Source: an uncultured Brachyspira sp.
GTDB taxonomy: Bacteria > Spirochaetota > Brachyspiria > Brachyspirales > Brachyspiraceae
Reading direction: 5' to 3'
Assembly: GCF_910578695.1 (NCBI RefSeq)
Contig: NZ_CAJTQJ010000038.1
Coordinates: 1 to 25,053, forward strand
DNA: 25,053 bases
Of this stretch, positions 1-5,527 are shown piece by piece. Both the position numbers and the translations under genes were made by a program. Position 1 is the first letter of the stretch; each line of letters begins with the position of its first letter. Under the pieces are notes generated by a model. The model saw only the letters and a list, made by a program, of their open reading frames with translations. It was not told where the DNA came from and did not search any database.

Positions 1-71
1 CATTCATAGAATGTCAGGGAATAATTAACGAACAAGTTTTTTATTAGTAAATAAAATTATTATTTTTTATA

Positions 72-731
72 TTATTTTCTTTCATTTATTTTATTGAAAA
101 CTATAAAAGTCAAATGAATAATTTGAGCTGCTCCTATAGTCATCATTATATATTGAAAATAAAAATACAAATCATAAAATGAATGGTTTTCTTTAGGTAT
201 TAGAAACATAGAATTAATAATTCCGCTTATTATAAAAGAGCATATTCCCAAAAACAGCACTATTAAAAATAAAACAATATAAATATATTTTAAATATGTA
301 TCTTTTACTTTTCTGTATATGCTTCTAAAAATATTATTGGTATGAAGTCCCAAATGAAATATCATAAGTATAAATCCCCATGCAGTTGATAATATATGTA
401 GGTTTCTTGCAAATTGTGTTGATATAAAAGGAGAAAATGCAAATATATCTCCTGACATCATTATTGAACTTACAGCCATTATAATCATATCAAAAAATAA
501 TAAAAAATTAATAGTTATAAATAGTTTTTTGATAAAGCCGTATTTTCCTTTAGTAATGCTTCCATACCATTTTATATTTAAAATATGATGAAGTATAAAT
601 AAAGCAAATAGAGTAAAACCGAATACTCCGTGAAGAAATAAACCTCTTCCCGGTCTATAACTCATAAGATAAATGAATATAATATACATTAGAATATCTA
701 TTATTATTTTTATTATTTTTTTTAATTTCAT
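72..731 (-). CDS. DUF4405-like multi-pass membrane protein, possible haem b carrier
   Basis: This 219-residue protein is nearly all membrane helix, with about six hydrophobic segments (roughly residues 8-24, 35-52, 68-92, 112-130, 148-174 and 190-212). Histidines sit in or next to helices at H34, H48, H49, H112, H126, H130 and H206. The paired spacing, such as H112 and H126, resembles cytochrome-b-like DUF4405 proteins, where histidines ligate haem; that role is inferred here. It lies downstream of the SUMF1-flavodoxin fusion with a 105-bp gap, so it may be the last gene of the redox island. An AGG-containing ribosome site lies about 7 nt before the ATG. If haem-bearing, it could pass electrons across the membrane to the exported flavodoxin domain next door. 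Family assignment is moderately sure; substrate unknown. Confidence 0.7.
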   Translation of the reverse strand: MKLKKIIKIIIDILMYIIFIYLMSYRPGRGLFLHGVFGFTLFALFILHHILNIKWYGSITKGKYGFIKKLFITINFLLFFDMIIMAVSSIMMSGDIFAFSPFISTQFARNLHILSTAWGFILMIFHLGLHTNNIFRSIYRKVKDTYLKYIYIVLFLIVLFLGICSFIISGIINSMFLIPKENHSFYDLYFYFQYIMMTIGAAQIIHLTFIVFNKINERK

Positions 732-836
732 AAATCTGCCTATTTAAATTCTTTACTTTCTCCCCATACTTTTTATAAGCATAGAGAAAAAATAAAGTAA
801 AACTATATTAAGGAAAACAAAACGATTTTTTATTAT

Positions 837-2312
837 CTATCTTTCTTCAATACCATTTAATTTCAGCCATTGAGAAATTCTATTTTCTAATTCTCTTCCT
901 CCGGAATAATTAAACTCTAAAGCTAATCCTACATAAGCATTCGGTATAAGTTTAGCTAAATCGGAAACGCTGTCTCCAAGCATAGTTCCTCCATGACTGC
1001 TGAATGTAATAACACTTTTTTTTGAAAAATCATACTCATTTATAAATGAAAATACAGGCATAGGCATAGTAGCCCACCAAGTAGGATATCCTAAAAGTAT
1101 AACTTCATACTGCTCAATATTTTGAATATTATCAGCTAATTCAGGATACACATTTATATTTAAATCTATTTGAGATGTTTCATATATATTTCCTCTTCCT
1201 CTGTACGGATTTTTCATTTTTATTTCTATTATATCTGCCCCTGTTTTTTTTCTTATAATTTCAGCAGCATTTCTTGTATTGCCTGAATAAGAAAAATATG
1301 CTATTAATATTTTAGGGTTTTTAGGTATTTCTATATTTAATGAATAAACTGTTTCTATAACATCATTAATAGGTTTAGAATTTCTTGCTATTCTAAAGCC
1401 CGTATTTCTGTCTGTGCTTAAAGGATTGCATGCAGAACGGTATGCTGCTCTTAAATGTTTTGCAAAGTCAATATAGCTTCCGCCTCTGCTTATTCTTAAA
1501 GAACCTGTTTCAGCACCCGCAGGATTATTATTATTTTCTGTATCATATTTTCCGTAATAATCAAAACACCATTCTGATACATTTCCATGCATATTATAAA
1601 TCCCGAATTGATTAGGATTTAAACTGTTTACTTCTAATGTTCTTCCTCTATAACGGCTTGTTTTTACATTAGGATTATGAGAGTTAACATAGTTTTCTTC
1701 TATAAGGTATGGGTAGCTTCCTTCAAAGTTGGCATTATCGCTTGTAATATGATTAAGAGAATTAAATACTGTTCTTGTGCCTGCCCTTGCTGCATATTCC
1801 CATTCTGCTTCAGTTAAAAGTCTGTATCCGTTAGCACTTCTATCCCATTTTACTATATTTTCTTCTATAGCGTATGCAGGAGTAAGTCCTTTGCTTATGC
1901 TTAAAGCATTGCAGTACTCTACAGCATCATACCAAGTAATATTTTCTACAGGTAAATTTTCACCTTTAAAATGGCTTGGATTTTTTCCCATAATATTTTG
2001 ATAATCCTTTTGAGTAACTTCATAAGGATCTATATAAAAAGAGTTTATTATTACATTATGCAAAGCTTCATCTTTATCACGCTGCCTTTCGTTTTCAGGG
2101 CTTCCCATCATAAAACTTCCGCCTTCTAATAATATCAAATTATCATTTATCATTTCTGCATCTCCTAAATTATTTGACTGTATGTTTACTTCTTGAGCAA
2201 AAACCTGCTGTTTTTTTATTATATTATTTTTTGATTTATTTAATGCATAGAAAATTATTGCTGCTATAATTATAATTACAGCAGATATTGATATTATTTT
2301 TATATTTTTCAT
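837..2312 (-). CDS. Membrane-anchored SUMF1 (FGE-like) domain fused to a flavodoxin domain
   Basis: The 491-residue protein has three parts. Residues 5-23 are an uncleaved-looking membrane anchor. Residues about 60-311 are a formylglycine-generating-enzyme (SUMF1) fold with GGSFMMGS, LTEAEWEYAARAGT, GNVSEWC and RGGSY motifs. Residues about 332-490 are a flavodoxin domain with the FMN phosphate loop SYSGNT at 341-346 and a YPTWWATMP loop. In true FGE the two copper-binding cysteines follow the GGSY motif; here that stretch (281-286) has none and D282 takes the first position, so sulfatase activation is unlikely. The anchor places both domains outside the cytoplasm. The ATG has an AAAAGG site upstream. 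The gene follows the flavodoxin/cupin pair and precedes the DUF4405-like gene. Domain calls are secure; the joint function is unknown. Confidence 0.88.
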   Translation of the reverse strand: MKNIKIISISAVIIIIAAIIFYALNKSKNNIIKKQQVFAQEVNIQSNNLGDAEMINDNLILLEGGSFMMGSPENERQRDKDEALHNVIINSFYIDPYEVTQKDYQNIMGKNPSHFKGENLPVENITWYDAVEYCNALSISKGLTPAYAIEENIVKWDRSANGYRLLTEAEWEYAARAGTRTVFNSLNHITSDNANFEGSYPYLIEENYVNSHNPNVKTSRYRGRTLEVNSLNPNQFGIYNMHGNVSEWCFDYYGKYDTENNNNPAGAETGSLRISRGGSYIDFAKHLRAAYRSACNPLSTDRNTGFRIARNSKPINDVIETVYSLNIEIPKNPKILIAYFSYSGNTRNAAEIIRKKTGADIIEIKMKNPYRGRGNIYETSQIDLNINVYPELADNIQNIEQYEVILLGYPTWWATMPMPVFSFINEYDFSKKSVITFSSHGGTMLGDSVSDLAKLIPNAYVGLALEFNYSGGRELENRISQWLKLNGIEER

Positions 2313-2375
2313 AGTTTTTCCTTTTTAATTAAATGGGCTTATATTGATAATAATTAATTTAAATATTATTTATTA

Positions 2376-2480
2376 TTTATTGTTAATAAAAATTGTTTTA
2401 TTATTGCCGCTGCTGCCGCCTTTAACATCGTTTTAACTATATCAATAATAAATTATCGATGTGCTTCGGCTCACTTTTTT
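2376..2480. repeat. Degenerate edge of the intergenic hairpin-repeat family
   Basis: Positions 2376-2405 match 3793-3822 exactly over 30 nt, within the linker of the hairpin arrays upstream. The rest of the gap is not clearly related: it holds a locally GC-rich patch near 2406-2420 and a small stem (GTGC, TTCG loop, GC..CAC) at about 2461-2475 followed by a T run on the plus strand. This suggests an eroded or partial copy of the repeat family. Confidence 0.5.
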
Positions 2481-2936
2481 TTAATTATTATTAAAAATTT
2501 TTTTATAAGCATAATATTCTTCATCAGTAACATGTTCAAGCCAATCAACATTATTTCCGTCTTTATCGCCTGTAATAGCAATATGCTTCATTTTGCATTC
2601 AGGCGAAGCTCCATGCCAATGTTTTTTATCTTTAGGGCAGTATAATGCTTCTCCTTTATGAAACTCTAAAATTTCTCCTCCTTCCTCCTGAGTAAGCCCT
2701 ATGCCTTCAACTACTATCAAATGCTGCCCTTTAGGGTGTGTATGCCATGCAGTTCTTGCTCCTGCTTCAAATGTTACATAAGCTACTGAGAAATGCGAAT
2801 CTTCATTTGCTTCTGTAAGAATTTCTACTTCAACATCTCCTGTAAAATATTCTTCTGCTCCTTTAAATTTTTTACCTTCTCCGTTTTTTATCAATATACT
2901 TTTTTCAGGTGCATTATTATATTTATAATCTGACAT
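2481..2936 (-). CDS. Cupin-domain protein
   Basis: This is a 151-residue single-domain cupin. The first cupin motif, around residues 59-79, has H65, H67, Q71 or H72 and E78; the second, around 95-110, has P101 and H106/H108. These residues form the usual metal site of the family. No export signal is present, so it is probably cytoplasmic. It starts 22 bp after the flavodoxin gene's stop and has an AAGGA site 7 nt before its ATG, so the two genes are almost certainly co-transcribed. Cupins of this type often accompany AKR and flavodoxin genes in anaerobe detoxification clusters, which fits the neighbourhood, but the fold covers many activities and the substrate cannot be told from sequence. 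Confidence 0.88.
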   Translation of the reverse strand: MSDYKYNNAPEKSILIKNGEGKKFKGAEEYFTGDVEVEILTEANEDSHFSVAYVTFEAGARTAWHTHPKGQHLIVVEGIGLTQEEGGEILEFHKGEALYCPKDKKHWHGASPECKMKHIAITGDKDGNNVDWLEHVTDEEYYAYKKIFNNN

Positions 2937-2958
2937 TTAACTATCCTTAATTTTATTA

Positions 2959-3462
2959 TTATTTTGTTTTTATAAATATGTCTTTTATCCATTTTCTTAT
3001 TTCATTTTCTGATCTTGATGCTGAACTTCCGTATACACTCAATATTTTAGCTGTTTGTTTAGATTTTGATTCTTTTTCTATATCTCTTTTAATGTTTCCA
3101 GCCCCTCCGCCTCCATGCGTACAGAAAGGCATTATTATTTTATTAGATAAATCAAAACTATTTATAAAACTATTTACAGGAGGTGCCATAGTATTCCACC
3201 AATTAGGGCTTCCTATAAATATTACATCATAGCTTTCTATACCTTCTATGCTGTTTTTAAGTTTCGGCTTATGATTATTTTTTATATCTCTTTTAGCTTC
3301 ATCTAATACTGCATTATAATTTTTAGAATATGCTTTTTCTGGTTCTGCATTAAAAAAGTCTATTTTTGCATTTTGAAATTCATCTTTTATAATTTTTGCT
3401 ATGAACTCAGCAAGTTTTTTTGTGTTTGATGAATGAGAATAATATGTTATTAATACTTTCAT
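2959..3462 (-). CDS. Flavodoxin
   Basis: The 167-residue protein is a stand-alone flavodoxin of usual size. The FMN phosphate-binding loop at residues 9-14 reads SHSSNT, a variant of the T/SxTGNT loop with Ser in place of Gly. An SPNWWNTMAPP loop (about 85-95) matches the aromatic FMN-stacking loop, and a CTHGGGGAGN stretch gives the third flavin contact. It lacks a signal peptide and should be cytoplasmic, unlike the related flavodoxin domain at the C-terminus of the SUMF1 fusion. It is first in a two-gene unit with the cupin. The site AATAGGAGC precedes the ATG and the paired arm of a type A hairpin module ends only 22 nt upstream of the start. Confidence 0.9.
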   Translation of the reverse strand: MKVLITYYSHSSNTKKLAEFIAKIIKDEFQNAKIDFFNAEPEKAYSKNYNAVLDEAKRDIKNNHKPKLKNSIEGIESYDVIFIGSPNWWNTMAPPVNSFINSFDLSNKIIMPFCTHGGGGAGNIKRDIEKESKSKQTAKILSVYGSSASRSENEIRKWIKDIFIKTK

Positions 3463-3484
3463 TTTTGCTCCTATTGTTGTTATC

Positions 3485-3537
3485 GATAAACTCGCTAATG
3501 ATAGCTAATAACTAAAGTTATTAGCTGCTCGTTTATC
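3485..3537. repeat. Hairpin module A1
   Basis: Outer stem GATAAAC (3485-3491) pairs with GTTTATC (3531-3537). A TCG/CTC 3x3 mismatch and a C-G pair follow. The inner stem AGCTAATAACT (3503-3513) and AGTTATTAGCT (3516-3526) is a perfect 11-bp pair with an AA loop. It lies in the likely 5' untranslated region of the flavodoxin gene. Confidence 0.9.
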
Positions 3538-3553
3538 TTTTATTATTAATAAT

Positions 3554-3610
3554 AAAAATTGTTCGCTTAGAATCTCTTTCAAATAAATTTGAAAGAGGCT
3601 CACAATTTTT
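3554..3610. repeat. Hairpin module B1
   Basis: Outer stem AAAAATTGT (3554-3562) pairs with ACAATTTTT (3602-3610). The TCG/CTC mismatch is as in module A. The inner stem CTCTTTCAAAT (3574-3584) and ATTTGAAAGAG (3587-3597) is again 11 bp with an AA loop, though its sequence is unrelated to the A inner stem. Confidence 0.9.
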
Positions 3611-3631
3611 ATTTTAGTGTTTTAATATAAT

Positions 3632-3690
3632 AAAAATTGTTATTTAATTATTTACTGCCATTTCGCGAATGTCAGACGCTCATAATTTTT
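3632..3690. repeat. Hairpin module C1
   Basis: The right arm GCTCATAATTTTT (3678-3690) and inner CATTTCGCGAATG core match the C type. The left arm AAAAATTG (3632-3639) is partly B-like, so the outer stem is imperfect. This looks like a hybrid or decayed module. Confidence 0.75.
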
Positions 3691-3737
3691 ATAATTAGTT
3701 TATTATTGCTAATAAAAATTACTTTATTGTTGCTATC

Positions 3738-3791
3738 GATAAACTCGCTTTAAATTAGCTAATAACTAAAGTTATTAGCTGCTCGTTTATC
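3738..3791. repeat. Hairpin module A2
   Basis: GATAAAC (3738-3744) pairs with GTTTATC (3785-3791). The same 11-bp AGCTAATAACT/AGTTATTAGCT inner stem with AA loop lies at 3757-3780. Confidence 0.9.
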
Positions 3792-3828
3792 TTTTATTGT
3801 TAATAAAAATTGTTTTATTATTTCTAAT

Positions 3829-3886
3829 AAAAATTATGAGCTTTTATGCTCTGCCATTCTACGAATGTCAGACGCTCATAATTTTT
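3829..3886. repeat. Hairpin module C2
   Basis: A 13-bp perfect outer stem, AAAAATTATGAGC (3829-3841) and GCTCATAATTTTT (3874-3886), encloses a small inner stem CATTC/GAATG with a 3-nt loop. In C modules the junction is GAG/CTC and fully paired. Confidence 0.9.
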
Positions 3887-3909
3887 ATAATTAGCTTATT
3901 ATTTCTAAT

Positions 3910-3966
3910 AAAAATTGTTATTTAATTATTTCCTGCCATTTCGCGAATAGCAGGCACTCATAACTT
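3910..3966. repeat. Degenerate hairpin module C3
   Basis: The left arm AAAAATTG (3910-3917) and right arm around ACTCATAAC (about 3956-3964) pair poorly. The inner part has changed in step: CCTGC pairs with GCAGG around the same CATTTCGCGAAT core. It lies just past the stop of the AKR gene at 3988. Confidence 0.65.
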
Positions 3967-3987
3967 CTATATATAAAAATAAAAATA

Positions 3988-4962
3988 TTATTTTCCTACT
4001 CTTTCTAATTGTTCTTTTGGGTATCTTTCCCCATAAATCACTATTTTTTTAAGTGCTTCATTTATATTATTTAATTCTTCTTCTGTAAACTCTATATTAA
4101 CAGATGATATATTTTCTTTTAATCTTTCTATTTTTCTTGTTCCGGGTATAGGTGCTATGAACGGTTTTTGATGAAGCACCCATGCTAATGCTATCTGAGG
4201 TTTTGAGGCATTTTTTGTTTTTGCTATATCTTCCAAAACTTCAACTAATGCATAGTTTTGCTTTAAATTTTCTTCTTGAAATCTTGGAATAGAATTTCTA
4301 AAATCATTTTCTGAAAATTCTGAACTGTCTTTAAATCTGCCTGTCAAAAAACCTTTGCCCAAAGGAGAAAAAGGAACGAAGCCTATATTTAATTCTTCTA
4401 ATAATGGTATGATTTCCTTTTCAGGTTCTCTCCACATCATAGAATATTCGCTTTGTAATGCAGTAAGCTTGCACACTTTATCAGCTTTTCTTATTGTATT
4501 TGCTCCAGCCTCTGAAAGTCCCCAATACCTGATTTTTCCTTCTTTTATTAATTCTTTCATTGTATCAGCAACTTCTTCTATAGGCGTATTAGTATCGACT
4601 CTATGAAGATAATATAAATCAACATAATCTGTTCTTAATCTTTTTAATGAACCTTCTATTGATGCTTTTATAGTTTCTTTTTTGGCATTTAATACAGATT
4701 TCCCATTTTCACAAATTTGTATTCCGCATTTTGTAGCTATCACAACTTTATCTCTGTATTTTTCTAATGCTTCGCCTACTATTTCTTCATTTTTATAGGG
4801 TCCGTAAGCTTCTGCTGTATCAAAAAAATTAATACCCAATTCTATAGCCTCATCTATAAGCGATATTAATTCTCTTTTATCATAATTTTCATAATTGCCG
4901 TATCCCATACAGCCTAAACCTATTGCTGATACTTCTAAATTTCCTAATTTTCTTTTTTGCAT
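3988..4962 (-). CDS. Aldo/keto reductase (long-chain, 324 residues)
   Basis: This NAD(P)H-dependent carbonyl reductase has the AKR TIM-barrel fold. The catalytic tetrad is visible as D48 and Y53 (DTAEAYG), K78 (ATKCG) and H120 (LHRVD). The GLGCMGYG start and PIPGTRK near residue 273 (cofactor 2'-phosphate and adenine region) place it with the AKR11/13-like group often annotated as general stress or aldehyde-reducing AKRs. No signal peptide is present. An ATAGGAGTAA site precedes the ATG and a type A hairpin ends 25 nt upstream, as for the flavodoxin gene. The gene is bracketed by two copies of the same repeat block, so it may form a recombinational cassette. Likely job: detoxifying reactive aldehydes or ketones; true substrate unknown. 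Confidence 0.93.
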   Translation of the reverse strand: MQKRKLGNLEVSAIGLGCMGYGNYENYDKRELISLIDEAIELGINFFDTAEAYGPYKNEEIVGEALEKYRDKVVIATKCGIQICENGKSVLNAKKETIKASIEGSLKRLRTDYVDLYYLHRVDTNTPIEEVADTMKELIKEGKIRYWGLSEAGANTIRKADKVCKLTALQSEYSMMWREPEKEIIPLLEELNIGFVPFSPLGKGFLTGRFKDSSEFSENDFRNSIPRFQEENLKQNYALVEVLEDIAKTKNASKPQIALAWVLHQKPFIAPIPGTRKIERLKENISSVNIEFTEEELNNINEALKKIVIYGERYPKEQLERVGK

Positions 4963-4987
4963 ATAAATTACTCCTATTATTGTTATC

Positions 4988-5041
4988 GATAAACTCGCTT
5001 TAAATTAGCTAATAACTAAAGTTATTAGCTGCTCGTTTATC
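4988..5041. repeat. Hairpin module A3
   Basis: GATAAAC (4988-4994) pairs with GTTTATC (5035-5041) around the AGCTAATAACT/AGTTATTAGCT inner stem. Its left end is 25 nt upstream of the start codon of the minus-strand AKR gene. Confidence 0.9.
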
Positions 5042-5056
5042 TTTATTATTTCTAAT

Positions 5057-5114
5057 AAAAATTATGAGCTTTGATACTCTGCCATTCTGCGAATGTCAGA
5101 CGCTCATAATTTTT
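5057..5114. repeat. Hairpin module C4
   Basis: A 13-bp perfect outer stem (5057-5069 with 5102-5114) surrounds CATTC-TGC-GAATG. It differs from C2 mainly in the loop and in the unpaired left strand. Confidence 0.9.
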
Positions 5115-5161
5115 ATAATTAGTTTATTATTTTTAATAAAAATTACTTTATTGTTGTTATC

Positions 5162-5215
5162 GATAAACTCGCTTTAAATTAGCTAATAACTAAAGTTATT
5201 AGCTTCTCGTTTATA
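5162..5215. repeat. Hairpin module A4
   Basis: As A3, but the right arm ends GTTTATA, so one outer pair is lost. The inner 11-bp stem is intact, and the base after it is T in place of G. Confidence 0.85.
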
Positions 5216-5228
5216 TTTTATTATTAAT

Positions 5229-5285
5229 AAAAATTGCTCGTTTATAATATCTTTCAAATAAATTTGAAAGAGGCTCGCAATTTTT
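5229..5285. repeat. Hairpin module B2
   Basis: AAAAATTGC (5229-5237) pairs with GCAATTTTT (5277-5285). Compared with B1 the last pair has changed from T-A to C-G on both arms, a compensatory change. The inner stem CTTTCAAAT (5251-5259) and ATTTGAAAG (5262-5270) keeps its AA loop. Confidence 0.9.
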
Positions 5286-5305
5286 ATTTTAGTGTTTTAA
5301 TATAA

Positions 5306-5364
5306 TAAAAATTGTTGTTTAATAATCTCTGCCATTTCGCGAATGTCAGACGCTCATAATTTTT
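5306..5364. repeat. Hairpin module C5
   Basis: The right arm GCTCATAATTTTT (5352-5364) and CATTTCGCGAATG core match C1. The left arm AAAAATTG (5306-5313) is again only partly complementary. Confidence 0.75.
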
Positions 5365-5411
5365 ATAATTAGTTTGTTATTTCTAATAAAAATTATTTTA
5401 TTGTTGCTATC

Positions 5412-5483
5412 GATAAACTCGCTTATAGTTTTTAAATATTTTTAATAAGTTTTGACATTCTTAAACAATGCTATATGCTTATT
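5412..5483. repeat. Truncated A module and diverged C module
   Basis: GATAAACTCGCT (5412-5423) is the left end of an A module and then breaks off. The next stretch resembles C: AATAAG (5444-5449) pairs with CTTATT (5478-5483) around GCATTCTTAAACAATGC-like sequence, and the right flank TTTTTATAATTAGTTT matches other C flanks. The stem sequence differs from C2 and C4 but pairing is kept. Confidence 0.55.
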
Positions 5484-5527
5484 ATTTTTATAATTAGTTT
5501 TATTACCTCCTTATCATTTAATTAATT

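Larger units (their letters stand above)
3463..3987. repeat. Hairpin-repeat array 1 (modules A1-B1-C1-A2-C2-C3)
   Basis: This 525-bp gap has no gene. It is filled by repeat modules joined by AT-rich linkers that often contain TAATAAAAATT. Each module is a nested inverted repeat: an outer stem, a 3x3 junction, then an inner stem. Module order left to right is A1 (3485-3537), B1 (3554-3610), C1 (3632-3690), A2 (3738-3791), C2 (3829-3886) and a degenerate C3 (3910-3966). The stretch 3541-3749 reappears with high identity at 5217-5423 on the other side of the AKR gene. Confidence 0.9.
4963..5527. repeat. Hairpin-repeat array 2 (modules A3-C4-A4-B2-C5-A5'-C6')
   Basis: This 565-bp gap has no gene. 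Modules in order are A3 (4988-5041), C4 (5057-5114), A4 (5162-5215), B2 (5229-5285), C5 (5306-5364), a truncated A5' (5412-5423) and a diverged C6' (5444-5483). Linkers share TAATAAAAATT and ATAATTAGTTTATTATT motifs with array 1. Offsets to the matching parts of array 1 are constant (1675 for B, 1674 for C and A), showing a direct block duplication around the AKR gene. A strong minus-strand Shine-Dalgarno-like GGAGG near 5505-5511 has no start codon after it. Confidence 0.9.

Noticed and set aside
1..20. Another copy of the C hairpin at the left edge
   Set aside because: CATTC-ATA-GAATG-TCAG resembles the C core but the outer arm is cut by the edge and the right flank does not match, so it cannot be confirmed.
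752..801. Terminator between the fusion gene and the DUF4405-like gene
   Set aside because: TTTACTTT and AAAGTAAA can pair but leave a loop of over 30 nt and no T run after the stem on the minus strand.
1777..2001. Plus-strand frames opposite the fusion gene
   Set aside because: They lie antisense inside a well-supported coding region, lack ribosome sites and have no family resemblance. The same applies to other antisense frames in AKR, GH2 and carB genes.
837..2312. Sulfatase-activating enzyme for the sulfatase-like protein at 22828-25053
   Set aside because: The SUMF1 domain lacks the catalytic Cys pair, and the sulfatase-like protein shows no CxPxR formylglycine site, so no functional link is supported.
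5452..5479. Plus-strand promoter TTGACA...TATGCT
   Set aside because: The -10 is poor, no plus-strand gene follows, and the stretch is better explained as a diverged C hairpin module.
3463..5527. CRISPR array
   Set aside because: Repeats are not evenly spaced, the unit types differ, the spacers are themselves repeated linkers, and no cas gene is near.
3463..5527. Insertion sequence with transposase
   Set aside because: The only frame between the repeat blocks is an intact AKR gene; no transposase frame or target-site duplication was recognised. A non-autonomous (MITE-like) origin is still possible.
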